Translations under genes and position numbers: made by a program | Assembly: GCF_003337375.1 (NCBI RefSeq) | Contig: NZ_QPJD01000014.1 | Coordinates: 1 to 64,000, forward strand | Source of the DNA: Paenibacillus prosopidis | Lineage (GTDB): Bacteria; Bacillota; Bacilli; Paenibacillales; Paenibacillaceae | DNA: 64,000 nucleotides | Reading direction: 5' to 3' | In this document: piece by piece, positions 52,052-60,287 of the stretch | Layout of the letters: every line of letters begins with the position of its first letter | Position numbering within the stretch: position 1 is the first letter of the stretch | The notes under the pieces: generated by a model | Databases searched by the model: none | What the model was told of the DNA's origin: nothing | The model's input: only the letters and a program-made list of their open reading frames with translations

Positions 52052-52102
52052 AACTTTTCGTTATAATAGCGCGGTGAACCGTACCACAAGTAACGGCAAG
52101 TT
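52052..52102 (+). repeat. att-like repeat A4
   Basis: Left arm AACTTTTCGTTAT (52052-52064), spacer AATAGCGC, then GGTGAACCGTACCACAAGTA and ACGGCAAGTT (52073-52102). This is the copy closest to a consensus, and its right arm GTAACGGCAAGTT (52090-52102) is the exact reverse complement of the A1 left arm. Confidence 0.7.
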
Positions 52103-52119
52103 CTGAGGTATGAACTTTC

Positions 52120-52986
52120 TTAGTTTAAGTTGAGTTTCCCGTGTTTTTGCTCGATGAGATCTAATGTGATGTGAAGCAGTTTTTCTGATTGATTATTGTT
52201 TACGATAGATTGGGGAATATCCAATTTTTTGTATAGTTTGTAAGCAGTAAGAGAAGTTTCAGCCGGGAAGTCTATGATATTAATAATGGGTTCTACCGCT
52301 TTCTCAACGGGTTGTCCGATTATTCTATAGATGAACTTGACCAATATTTTCATCATCTTTTGATCGAATGCTTCCATAGCGCCTTTTGTTTGCACAGCTC
52401 CGGGATTGTACAATACATATTTGATATTCGTATACCCATTGGATTGAGCAAATGCCGCTCCGAGCATATCATTGAGCCTGCTTCCATGCATAATTGCTTT
52501 TATGCTATTAAAAGGCCTCTGCGTTTGTAACTGCAAATCATTCCATTTGATTTCCCCCTTTACACCTGGAGCGCAGACGTTAACAATGAGGGGGGCTGTA
52601 CTGGCTATTAGTAAATTCCGGAATTGATAACTCAAAATAAACCGGCTCAAATAGTAGAGTGCAAAGTGGAATTCGATTCCGTCTTCCGTCTCACGAAATA
52701 TTTTGCTGAACTTTTGAGATTGGGCGCAGAAAATGATAAGATCGATGTGCTTTACTCTTTTGCTCACTTCTTCTACAACCCGAATATTTTCAGAGATCAT
52801 GCTTAAATCAGCTTGTAGAAAGATGAATCTTTCTTCGGATACCAGTTTTACGGCCTCTTTCTGTAAACCCTTACCCTTTTCGGAACTGCGCCCGATCACA
52901 AAGACACGTTCTCCATTACGTAAATAATGTAAAGCTAATTGTCTTCCAATCCCATCGGTTCCTCCCGTTATTACAATAGTACGCAT
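52120..52986 (-). CDS. SDR-fold protein lacking the catalytic Ser-Tyr-Lys
   Basis: A 288-residue protein with an NAD(P)-binding N-terminus RTIVITGGTDGIGRQLALHY (TGxxxGIG at 7-14) and DLIIFCAQS. In place of the family catalytic elements it has IVNVCAPG (Ser replaced), and M166-H-G-S-R170 where YxxxK is expected. It therefore probably binds nucleotide but may not catalyse the usual reaction. ATG 52986 is chosen because AGGAG lies 11 nt upstream; the frame opens 7 codons earlier. It is the only leftward gene among the cassettes. Confidence 0.7.
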   Translation of the reverse strand: MRTIVITGGTDGIGRQLALHYLRNGERVFVIGRSSEKGKGLQKEAVKLVSEERFIFLQADLSMISENIRVVEEVSKRVKHIDLIIFCAQSQKFSKIFRETEDGIEFHFALYYLSRFILSYQFRNLLIASTAPLIVNVCAPGVKGEIKWNDLQLQTQRPFNSIKAIMHGSRLNDMLGAAFAQSNGYTNIKYVLYNPGAVQTKGAMEAFDQKMMKILVKFIYRIIGQPVEKAVEPIINIIDFPAETSLTAYKLYKKLDIPQSIVNNNQSEKLLHITLDLIEQKHGKLNLN

Positions 52987-53036
52987 AATACATATATCTC
53001 CTATCATTCGTCTCGATCAGGTGCAGCAATACAAAA

Positions 53037-53072
53037 AACTAACCGTTACAGTCAGTGATTATCACAAATAGG
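53037..53072 (+). repeat. att-like repeat A5 (right boundary)
   Basis: Left arm AACTAACCGTTAC (53037-53049), a shortened spacer AGTCAGTG, then ATTATCACAAATAGG, which matches 13-14 bases of the A1 core (GTATCACAAATAGG). It has no GGCAAGTT right arm, as expected for the outer junction with chromosomal DNA. Confidence 0.6.
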
Positions 53073-53122
53073 TAATACGGAGTTGAACTTGTATTTGAAA
53101 AATCATGCTGCGAATTAAGTTA

Positions 53123-53156
53123 ACCCCCTATCCCGAATAATCCACGAATAGGGGGT
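53123..53156 (-). terminator. terminator of the sugar ABC operon
   Basis: ACCCCCTAT...ATAGGGGGT, a 9-bp GC-rich stem with a 16-nt loop, 7 nt after the last leftward gene; the T run is poor (GTTAACTT). Confidence 0.7.
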
Positions 53157-53162
53157 AAGAGG

Positions 53163-53993
53163 TCAGCCTTTTACGGCACCAGCGGTAAGACCGCTGACAA
53201 TATATTTCTGGGCAAATAAATATAGAATAAGTACAGGCAGAGAGGTGAGGACAAGATCGGCGAAGATTAAATTCCAGTCTCGACTGTATTTTCCGTAGAA
53301 ATTGTAAACCGAAAGCGGCATTGTCCAGTTTGAGCTGTCGGTCAGAAAGTAAAGCGGAATTGTAATATCGTTCCAGACAGACATGAAAACCATGATGGCT
53401 ACCGTGGCGTTAACGGGAACGATCAGTGGAGTAACAATACGGAAAAACACGTCGAACATATTGGCCCCTTCCAGGAAGGCCACCTCATCCAGAGCTTTCG
53501 GAATCGATTTAATAAAACCGCTATATAAAAACACGCTGAACGCAGTATTTAATGCCGAATAAATGAGTATGACGCTTGTAATGCTGCCGTAGATGCCCAT
53601 CCATTGCAGGACCCGAATCGTCGTAATCATAGACATGGGAGCGATAAGCCCCATAAAGAAGTACAGATACAGCATGCTCGACCATTTTGTCTCTCTTCGC
53701 ACAAGTATGAAGGAAGCTGCGGAAGAGGTAATAATATTGACGATTGAAGACACGCCAGTGATTAATAGGCCGTTCAGAAATGCTCTGCCAAGACCACCCT
53801 CCTTGAACACCTGCGTGTAGTTCGAGAACATCCATTTCTCAGGAAGCTTTAGAGTGAAACGAAGCACCTCGGAACTTGTCATGAAGGAACCGAAGATCAT
53901 CATTAATAAAGGTAGAATAATCGTAAGCGAGGCAAGGATCAGCAAGCCCTCGACCAGGTAGTTGCGAAACGCCAGTTTGCGTGAGAAGCCCAT
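53163..53993 (-). CDS. carbohydrate ABC transporter permease (MalG-like)
   Basis: A 276-residue inner-membrane protein with six predicted helices. The EAA loop, which contacts the ATPase, reads LDEVAFLEGANMFDVFFRIVTPLIVP (given by its ends). It belongs to the CUT1 family. The start ATG overlaps the stop of the upstream permease (TAATG), so both are translated in step. No ATPase gene is present, so a shared MsmX/UgpC-type ATPase encoded elsewhere is likely. Confidence 0.93.
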   Translation of the reverse strand: MGFSRKLAFRNYLVEGLLILASLTIILPLLMMIFGSFMTSSEVLRFTLKLPEKWMFSNYTQVFKEGGLGRAFLNGLLITGVSSIVNIITSSAASFILVRRETKWSSMLYLYFFMGLIAPMSMITTIRVLQWMGIYGSITSVILIYSALNTAFSVFLYSGFIKSIPKALDEVAFLEGANMFDVFFRIVTPLIVPVNATVAIMVFMSVWNDITIPLYFLTDSSNWTMPLSVYNFYGKYSRDWNLIFADLVLTSLPVLILYLFAQKYIVSGLTAGAVKG

Positions 53994-54865
53994 TATTCTG
54001 TAACCTCCTTGCGCCGCATGAAAATAAGCAGTGGAATTGAAATGATGGTAACAATCACAAAAAGAAGTGTGTTGACGGCTGTCCCTAGTCCCCAGCTTCC
54101 TTCCCCGAATGCCCGAAGAATGATGGTTCCCACGACCTGGGAAGCGTTACCCGGCCCGCCGCCTGTTAGAACGAACACCTCCGAAAACACTTTTAGTCCG
54201 CCTATGAGCGTCAGCATCAGATTAATGTTAATGGCAGGCAGCAGGAGTGGCAGAGTAATCTTAGAGAAGCTCATCCAGGCTCCAGCCCCATCGATGGTCG
54301 CCGCTTCGTAATATTCCTTGGAGATGGACTGAAGTCCGGCCAAATAAATGGCCATTTGAAACCCGGTATGCTGCCAGATGGAGACGGCGGCTATGGTCCA
54401 GATGACAATCGAGGGATTGGTCAGCCATGCCTGACTGAACGAGTGCAGTCCCACTGCCTCGAATAAACTATTGATTGTACCTTCCGAACGCAGCAGCGGC
54501 GTAAATACAATGCTTATGACCAAGACGCTTAATATGGAGGGGGAGTAGAAAATAGCCCGGAGTAAGTTTTTGGACTTCAGCCGCATATTTAACCCGATGG
54601 CCAATGCTATGCCCAATACATTCTTGCCAATAACCGTGACAATCGCGAATATAAACGTGTTCTTGATCGCCAAAACGAGCGTTTTATCTGTAAAGATTCG
54701 ATTAAAGTTGTCCCAACCAATAAAGTGAATGGCTTCCCGGTCGAGCCGCCAATCTGTAAAAGAATAAAATAAGCCCACGATAGCCGGAAGAACAAAAAAC
54801 AAAGAATAAATGAATAACGCAGGGAGGATTAAATAGTAAGAGTACAGGCTTTTTGAGATCTTCAT
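53993..54865 (-). CDS. carbohydrate ABC transporter permease (MalF-like)
   Basis: A 290-residue permease with six helices, starting MKISKSLYSYYLILPALFIY. The EAA loop is YYEAATIDGAGAWMSFSKITLPLL. It pairs with the downstream MalG-like protein. ATG 54865 is chosen because TGGAGCG lies about 7 nt upstream; the frame is open 24 codons further, but that piece is not family-like and overlaps the end of the binding-protein gene. Confidence 0.92.
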   Translation of the reverse strand: MKISKSLYSYYLILPALFIYSLFFVLPAIVGLFYSFTDWRLDREAIHFIGWDNFNRIFTDKTLVLAIKNTFIFAIVTVIGKNVLGIALAIGLNMRLKSKNLLRAIFYSPSILSVLVISIVFTPLLRSEGTINSLFEAVGLHSFSQAWLTNPSIVIWTIAAVSIWQHTGFQMAIYLAGLQSISKEYYEAATIDGAGAWMSFSKITLPLLLPAININLMLTLIGGLKVFSEVFVLTGGGPGNASQVVGTIILRAFGEGSWGLGTAVNTLLFVIVTIISIPLLIFMRRKEVTE

Positions 54866-54936
54866 TTTTTCACGCTCCATAACAGCTTGGGGCAGAATAA
54901 AGCCCGGGGGCTCTATTCTGCCTGGTGTTCCGTTCA

Positions 54937-56244
54937 TTAGAAACCGGCAATGCCTTTATCCTTCATCAGCTGGTTGAACTTGTCGTTCCAATCTGCCAAC
55001 ACTTCCTCAGGCGTTTTGCCTCCTGCAAACTGATCCTGCAAGCTTCTGTACAGCTCACTTCGGTCAACTAACATGTAAGCATCCGTTGTCAGTACTGTTT
55101 TTTGTGGAGTAATGTACTGGTCAACGATCTCCTGCTTATAATCCGGCAGCTTAGGTGTCGTAACATCATTGAAGTTGGATACATAGCCTTGCTGGTCAAC
55201 GATCTTCTGAGCCACTTCCTTCGAGGCTACAAAATCCAGGAACTGCTTTGCTTCGGTCATGTGCTTGGCTTTCTTCGGAATGAACAACTGACCGCCGAGA
55301 GGGCTCGCGCCAAGGCTGGCTCCTTCTGAAGAAGGAATTGCAAATAGTCCCAGGTGAATGCTTGGATCTTTCTCGGCAACATTCTCGATGAGCCAATCGC
55401 CCATGAACATCATAGCTACTTCTTTGTTCAGGAATTTGCCTACGGCCATATCGTAGCTGTCGCTTAGAATATCTGTATTTGTGTAACCCTTCGCATACAC
55501 ATCGTATTGTTGCTGGAGAAATGTTGCGAATTCCGGAATGTCGGTCCACTTCTTACGATTCGCGTTCAGGTCATCAAACAATGTAGGATCGTTTTTTGCT
55601 GCATAATCAGCGAATGCTGCCGCCGGCCAAATGTTTGCAGCCCAGTTATCCTTGAAGGGCATAAAGACTGGCGTGATTCCGCTTGCTTTGATCTTCTCGC
55701 ATACCGCTAGAAATTCTTCAAAATTTTGCGGGATCGACAGGCCCAGCTCCTTGAACATATCCTTGTTGTAGACAACGCCTTGCATCCCTGTATCCTGGCT
55801 TACATGGAAGCTGTAAACATGCCCGCTGGCAGAAAGTACATCTTTGTTCAGCAGCCGGCTTACCCATGGCTCGTTGTCGAGAATTTCAAAGTTCCGCTCG
55901 AGATTCAGGTCGGTTGTAGCGCTGGCTAGATTGTACTGGATAATATCAGGCGTCTCGTTCACCGCCAGCTTCGTCTGAAGCACGGTAGCCGTTTGTTCGG
56001 CGGGAAGTAGTTGAAGATTAACATGGATATTCGTTTTTGCTTCAAATTCATCAAGCAGATCCTGGGCGACGAAAGCGGAATCCTGCGAGCTTTTGGAAAT
56101 AGCCAATTCAATTGTTACTTTGCCACCATTATCATTGCTTGAAGAATCTTCGGACTTAGAGTTACCCGAGCCGCAAGCGGACAGTGAAACCGATATCAAC
56201 CCGGCAATCATAGTGATTGCCATTCTCTTCATTTTGTAGTTCAA
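54937..56244 (-). CDS. sugar ABC transporter substrate-binding lipoprotein
   Basis: A 435-residue extracellular binding protein. The signal peptide has lipobox VSLSACG (cysteine near residue 24) followed by an S/N/D-rich linker. The mature domain has the bacterial SBP type 1 pattern (DLLDEFEAKTNIHVNLQLL, YNKDMFKELGLSIPQNFEEFL, KFLNKEVAMMFMGDW). The start is TTG 56244 with GGGGG 8 nt upstream. It heads the three-gene leftward operon and is divergent from the two-component genes, which very likely control it. The sugar is unknown. Confidence 0.92.
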   Translation of the reverse strand: MNYKMKRMAITMIAGLISVSLSACGSGNSKSEDSSSNDNGGKVTIELAISKSSQDSAFVAQDLLDEFEAKTNIHVNLQLLPAEQTATVLQTKLAVNETPDIIQYNLASATTDLNLERNFEILDNEPWVSRLLNKDVLSASGHVYSFHVSQDTGMQGVVYNKDMFKELGLSIPQNFEEFLAVCEKIKASGITPVFMPFKDNWAANIWPAAAFADYAAKNDPTLFDDLNANRKKWTDIPEFATFLQQQYDVYAKGYTNTDILSDSYDMAVGKFLNKEVAMMFMGDWLIENVAEKDPSIHLGLFAIPSSEGASLGASPLGGQLFIPKKAKHMTEAKQFLDFVASKEVAQKIVDQQGYVSNFNDVTTPKLPDYKQEIVDQYITPQKTVLTTDAYMLVDRSELYRSLQDQFAGGKTPEEVLADWNDKFNQLMKDKGIAGF

Positions 56245-56402
56245 AGCTAATTCCCCCTGTGTTGAAATGTGAACGAATTATTCTTAAGTGGTTACAGGTT
56301 CGATTATAGACGCTCTTCCCCTCGGGGTACATGTTTGACATTTACCATTGTTGTGTAATATTCTGAACCGGATTAGAATCTAAGTGCGCAAGGAGGAGAA
56401 CG

Positions 56403-58187
56403 TTGGCTATTTTGAAAAAGAGACTCGGGAATGGCAGGTATCAAGCCAGCCTTCAAACGAAGTTCATATTGACGTTTATTTTCCTGCTTTTGATTGTGCT
56501 CGCCTGTTTTTTGGTTTATGTAAACTGGCAGGTTATCAAGCCTCTTAAAGAGAAGACCGAGAATGAAAAATTAATGATGGCCGCGAAAGTAAGCGACCAG
56601 TTAGACATTTATATCAACAGTCAGAATCAGCTTTCACAACGTATTTTATCCAACAAGGAGATTTTCACTTCCTTATCGGGTGGAATCCAAACCTCTCAAC
56701 CCTTAGAGGGGTTGGCCCGAAACCGAAAGCTCAAGGACATTATGTTTCAGGCTCTTGGCCCGAGCATGAACATTCGGGATATGATCATTTACGATATTCA
56801 GGGTACGGAAATCGCAGCTTTTATCGGTTACAATGACAATCCTCATTCCCTCAAATCTTTCCTGGAGGATGGTTCGGCTATAGGAAAGTGGAGCGAAAAT
56901 AGTTATATCTTATCCCGCCAGCAATCAGGTCTCGTGTCGTTTATCCGCGCGATTATGAACCAGAATGGGGAGGTCTTTGGCTATTTATTGATTCAGCTGG
57001 ATCAGGCTTTTTTGCAGATGTCCGCGGACGGTGTTGCGGTCGGAGACGTTATCATACTCGATCAAGAAGGCCAGAAAATCTCGAGCTCGCGTAATGCGGA
57101 AGCGGATAAAATGGTGCCCGGCCTCTTAAAGCCAACCGTGACCAGCGGGATGTATATGGACAGCCTCCAAAACTATATCACCTATTACAAGTCACCAGTC
57201 ACGGGATGGACAACCTATGTTGTGACGCCGAAGCAGTCCGTACTTGGACCCGTTAATTCGGTCAAATACCTCTCCATATTGCTTATTACATCATTAATGC
57301 TGTTCTCTTCCGTTTACATTTATTTTTTCACCAGAAATCTGCTCCTGCCGATTCGTAAGCTTCGCAGTCAGATTCTGCGCATCAATTACAGCAATATGAA
57401 TGTAAAGGTAGACAGCCGTTCTCATAATAATGAACTTTTATTGCTTAACGTAGCTTTCCAGGAGCTTCTCGAACGGCTGCAGCAGTCCATTGAGAGAGAA
57501 AAGCTGGCTTTGCATGAAGAAGTAATGGCCAGAAACTCAGCGCTGCAGGCGCAAATTGCTCCCCATTTTATTCACAATGTGCTTTATCTGATCAGTATCG
57601 CCGCACAGGAGGGCAAGAACAATGTGGTGTCGGACATGTGTAAGCACTTGTCGGACAGTCTGCGCTATATTGTGTCGTCTCCTTACCATCACGTCACAAT
57701 GGCCGATGAATTAGAGCATACGAGACATTATTTGTCTTTGGTTCAACAAAACTATGAGGATGATTTGCAGTGGGAGATCATTGCGGATGAAACGGCGGCG
57801 TTTATTCAGCTGCCCCGGCTGGTCATTCAGCCGTTTGTGGAAAACTGCATCGAACATGCTTTCAAAAACACGGACACGCCTTGGCATATTTTGATTAGGG
57901 TTAAGTTATATAACGGGGTATGGGTTATCGAAATCAGCGATAATGGAGACGGGTTTGAAGCGGATAAAATCAAGGAGATATTGGCCAATATTCAAGAATC
58001 CGATTCAGGAGTACAAGAATTTCATACGTACACCTCAGGAATTGGAAACATGGGTATCATCAACACGGTAAACCGGCTTAAGCTGATGTACAAAAACCGA
58101 TTGTTTTTCAATCTATACAACAATTCGGGTGCAGGTGGAGGCGCCACTATTCAGATTATCGCATCGCTGACGAAGGATTTCTACTGA
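56403..58187 (+). CDS. YesM-family sensor histidine kinase
   Basis: A 594-residue membrane kinase: TM1 about 20-42, an extracellular Cache-type domain, TM2 about 295-315, HAMP, a coiled coil, then a His_kinase domain whose phospho-site box is AQIAPHFIHNVLYLISIAAQEG (family PHFLYNTL). The ATP lid has PRLVIQPFVENCIEHAF and ISDNGDGFEADKI. The start is TTG 56403 with AAGGAGGAG 6 nt upstream. It forms a pair with the following response regulator; such systems regulate an adjacent sugar ABC transporter. Confidence 0.93.
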   Translation: MAILKKRLGNGRYQASLQTKFILTFIFLLLIVLACFLVYVNWQVIKPLKEKTENEKLMMAAKVSDQLDIYINSQNQLSQRILSNKEIFTSLSGGIQTSQPLEGLARNRKLKDIMFQALGPSMNIRDMIIYDIQGTEIAAFIGYNDNPHSLKSFLEDGSAIGKWSENSYILSRQQSGLVSFIRAIMNQNGEVFGYLLIQLDQAFLQMSADGVAVGDVIILDQEGQKISSSRNAEADKMVPGLLKPTVTSGMYMDSLQNYITYYKSPVTGWTTYVVTPKQSVLGPVNSVKYLSILLITSLMLFSSVYIYFFTRNLLLPIRKLRSQILRINYSNMNVKVDSRSHNNELLLLNVAFQELLERLQQSIEREKLALHEEVMARNSALQAQIAPHFIHNVLYLISIAAQEGKNNVVSDMCKHLSDSLRYIVSSPYHHVTMADELEHTRHYLSLVQQNYEDDLQWEIIADETAAFIQLPRLVIQPFVENCIEHAFKNTDTPWHILIRVKLYNGVWVIEISDNGDGFEADKIKEILANIQESDSGVQEFHTYTSGIGNMGIINTVNRLKLMYKNRLFFNLYNNSGAGGGATIQIIASLTKDFY

Positions 58188-58202
58188 TTGGGAGGAAGAA
58201 CC

Positions 58203-58793
58203 ATGTATACCGCATTGATCACTGAGGACAGCAAGCCGATCCTGCGCAACATTAAAGCGCTTCTTCAATCAACGGATTTGCCGATCTCTATCGCAGCAAC
58301 CGCCTCCAACGGTGAAGAAGCTCTCGAATATATGAGGCAGCATCCTGTGGATATATTATTGACCGACATTCGAATGCCGAAGATGGACGGTCTTGCTCTT
58401 ATCGAACAGGCTAAGCACATCTATCCTCAATTGAAAGTTGTACTTATCAGCGGATATAACGATTTCGAGTATACACGCAAAGCACTGAATTTACAGGTTT
58501 TCGATTACTTGCTCAAGCCTGTCGAGCGTCATCAGCTTCTGGAGGTAATGGAACGAATTATTGTCCAATTAAACGAGGGGCAGGTTAGCGACACTGAAAT
58601 ATTCAAGGAAATTCTTGATCCTCATTTCCGGCTGGAGCTGAAGTTAGGGCCGGATTTTCACAATCTGGCTAAGATTCCGTTCATACTCTGCAAGCAGCCG
58701 TTTACTCCAGGATTGGTCAAGTGGGAGCGGGAGTTCTTGCAAGCACGCTTAAGCGAAGCTTTCGCTCCGTATGACTGTTGGGTGTTACCGTAG
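58203..58793 (+). CDS. response regulator, receiver part (YesN-like, ends at an in-frame TAG)
   Basis: The first 196 residues of a YesN-type regulator. The receiver has E8/D9 in LITEDSKP, phosphoacceptor D55 in LLTDIRMPKMDG and K in FDYLLKPVER. After the receiver comes the start of the linker domain, which is cut by TAG at 58791-58793. The same frame continues one codon later as the DNA-binding half. GGGAGG precedes ATG 58203. As written, this product could be phosphorylated but not bind DNA. Confidence 0.8.
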   Translation: MYTALITEDSKPILRNIKALLQSTDLPISIAATASNGEEALEYMRQHPVDILLTDIRMPKMDGLALIEQAKHIYPQLKVVLISGYNDFEYTRKALNLQVFDYLLKPVERHQLLEVMERIIVQLNEGQVSDTEIFKEILDPHFRLELKLGPDFHNLAKIPFILCKQPFTPGLVKWEREFLQARLSEAFAPYDCWVLP

Positions 58794-58796
58794 AAA

Positions 58797-59732
58797 ATGC
58801 ATCAGCAGTTTTTTGTTCTGATCAATGCCTCAATTATGAAAAATTATCCTTCGGTCATTGAATGTATGGATTCAATCCGTCGGCATCTGCTTGCTCACGG
58901 CGTTCATGCATCAATTGGCGGCCAATTTCAGACGGTAGCGCATGACCAGCTATCAGAGTCCTACCAGATGATGTCCCGGTTATTAAATAGGCAGCTATCC
59001 ATTGTACCCCCCCTGCTTTTGGATGCCAGCTATCAGGCTTCTCAAGGAACGGCTGGAAATGGTGATGTAGAGAAGCATGCGGAATCCTTCGCGGAGATGA
59101 TCCGCCAGCGTCAGAAGGAGCGGTTCACGTTGAAGCTTTCAGAGCAGTTGAAGAAATGGCAAAGCGAGAATGTCCGAATATCCGAGCTGGAAAGGTTCAT
59201 ATCGGTGATGACCGATACTTTCGGCACCTTATTGTCGGAGCGAAATCCTTGGAGCAGGCTGGAGCTGGAAGAGAAATCAAAGCAACTGTTTATGAAGGAT
59301 AGTTACGCCGAATTCTGCGATGAACTGCTTATCTGGACTGAAAAATGCTACGAAATGCTGCAAGCGCAAAATAGAAAGAGCGGGTATGAATTGTTCCAGC
59401 AAATCGACGGATTCGTACAGATGAATATGTTTTCGCACGTGTCCATAACCGATTTGGCGCTTAAGTTTCATGTGAGCCCTTCTTATATCAGCCGGATCAT
59501 TAAAAGATATTCACAAAATACCTTTGTGCACTACTATATGAACCTGAAAATCAAAGAGGCTTGCAGGCTTTTGGAAGACAAACCCGATATGAAAATCAAG
59601 GAGCTGTCGGAAGCGTTATCGTTCAGTGATCAGCACTACTTCTCCAAAGTATTCAAGGAATATACAGGCTGCAGCCCTACAGAGTACAAGGACAAGATGA
59701 AGGGCGGGGGAGATTCATCGAGCTTGTTATGA
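58797..59732 (+). CDS. AraC-type DNA-binding half of the split YesN-like regulator
   Basis: 311 residues in the same frame as the receiver part, from an ATG two codons after the TAG. It holds the rest of the linker (QQFFVLINASIMKNYPSVIE) and a C-terminal AraC domain with two HTHs: SITDLALKFHVSPSYISRIIKRYS and MKIKELSEALSFSDQHYFSKVFKEYTGCSPTEYK. Only a weak GGTG site precedes the ATG. Together the two parts would form a normal-length (about 510-residue) regulator. It may be made by reinitiation or read-through, or be inactive. Confidence 0.75.
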   Translation: MHQQFFVLINASIMKNYPSVIECMDSIRRHLLAHGVHASIGGQFQTVAHDQLSESYQMMSRLLNRQLSIVPPLLLDASYQASQGTAGNGDVEKHAESFAEMIRQRQKERFTLKLSEQLKKWQSENVRISELERFISVMTDTFGTLLSERNPWSRLELEEKSKQLFMKDSYAEFCDELLIWTEKCYEMLQAQNRKSGYELFQQIDGFVQMNMFSHVSITDLALKFHVSPSYISRIIKRYSQNTFVHYYMNLKIKEACRLLEDKPDMKIKELSEALSFSDQHYFSKVFKEYTGCSPTEYKDKMKGGGDSSSLL

Positions 59733-60167
59733 TTTGCCTGAATAAAACAATTTGGTGTGGAGCACATCCAAGGCGCGTTCGATTTCTTCCAGTTCTTCTT
59801 GGGATGCATCTTTTAACCGATGCATAAAACGGGCTTCGATTCGGGTAAAAGCGTCGTTCATCATGGCTTCCCCTTCCGTGGAAAGTCGGACATATTGCTT
59901 GCGGCGATCTTCAGCAACGGCAAATTTTTCGCACAGATTTTTTTCGCTTAATTTCTTTATTTCACGGCTTGTATTCGGCATCGACATATGCTGACAATCG
60001 CTAATTTGGCTAAGGGTAACGGGCTGGCTAACCGCTATATATTCAAGAATGCTGTATTGCACAGGGGTTAGGTCATCGGACTTAACATCCTTAGTCACTT
60101 CATGGGTTACTTGATGTACAGCTGTTAAAAAGGCTACAAATTTATGAAAAAAATCTTTATTGTCCAC
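59727..60167 (-). CDS. MarR-family transcriptional regulator
   Basis: A 146-residue winged-helix regulator: DLTPVQYSILEYIAVSQPVTLSQISDCQHMSMPNTSREIKKLSEKNL holds the HTH, and EDRRKQYVRLSTEGEAMM is the wing. The start is GTG 60167 with AGAGGTG about 6 nt upstream. GTG 60176 is part of that ribosome site. It is divergent from the oxidoreductase gene, whose promoter contains a TGATAAG palindrome, so it probably represses itself and that gene. Its 3' end overlaps the AraC gene by 6 nt. Confidence 0.9.
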   Translation of the reverse strand: MDNKDFFHKFVAFLTAVHQVTHEVTKDVKSDDLTPVQYSILEYIAVSQPVTLSQISDCQHMSMPNTSREIKKLSEKNLCEKFAVAEDRRKQYVRLSTEGEAMMNDAFTRIEARFMHRLKDASQEELEEIERALDVLHTKLFYSGKS

Positions 60168-60223
60168 AGGGATCACCTCTTATTGACACGATAACAAAAT
60201 ATTTATCATAAAACAATTATCAT

Positions 60224-60272
60224 TTGACAACTAAAAATGAGATATGTTACGATTTGCTTATCAAATGATAAG
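60224..60272 (+). promoter_or_regulatory. oxidoreductase promoter with MarR-type operator
   Basis: TTGACA (60224-60229), an 18-nt spacer and TACGAT (60248-60253), followed immediately by the palindrome CTTATC-AAAT-GATAAG (60257-60272). Related TTATCAT half-sites occur at 60193-60199 and 60217-60223 on the MarR side. A repressor at the palindrome would block the +1 region. Confidence 0.7.
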
Positions 60273-60287
60273 TAAAGAGGTGGCAAG

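Larger units (their letters stand above)
47548..53072. mobile_element. composite of SCC-like cassettes downstream of rlmH (no recombinase seen)
   Basis: From the rlmH stop to 53072 the sequence is divided by six copies of an rlmH-tail repeat (A0 47531, A1 49176, A2 50581, A3 50992, A4 52052, A5 53037). Segment starts carry GTAACGGCAAGTT-like arms and segment ends carry AACTTGCCGTTAC-like arms, the exact reverse complement. Five segments of about 1.6, 1.4, 0.4, 1.05 and 0.95 kb carry unrelated cargo. This is how SCC att sites with direct and inverted repeats look. No ccr, integrase or transposase gene lies inside, so mobilisation would be in trans or past. Confidence 0.55.

Noticed and set aside
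47531..53072. A complete SCCmec-type element
   Set aside because: No ccr recombinase, mec or other resistance determinant is present; only the att-like repeats and small cargo genes support the comparison.
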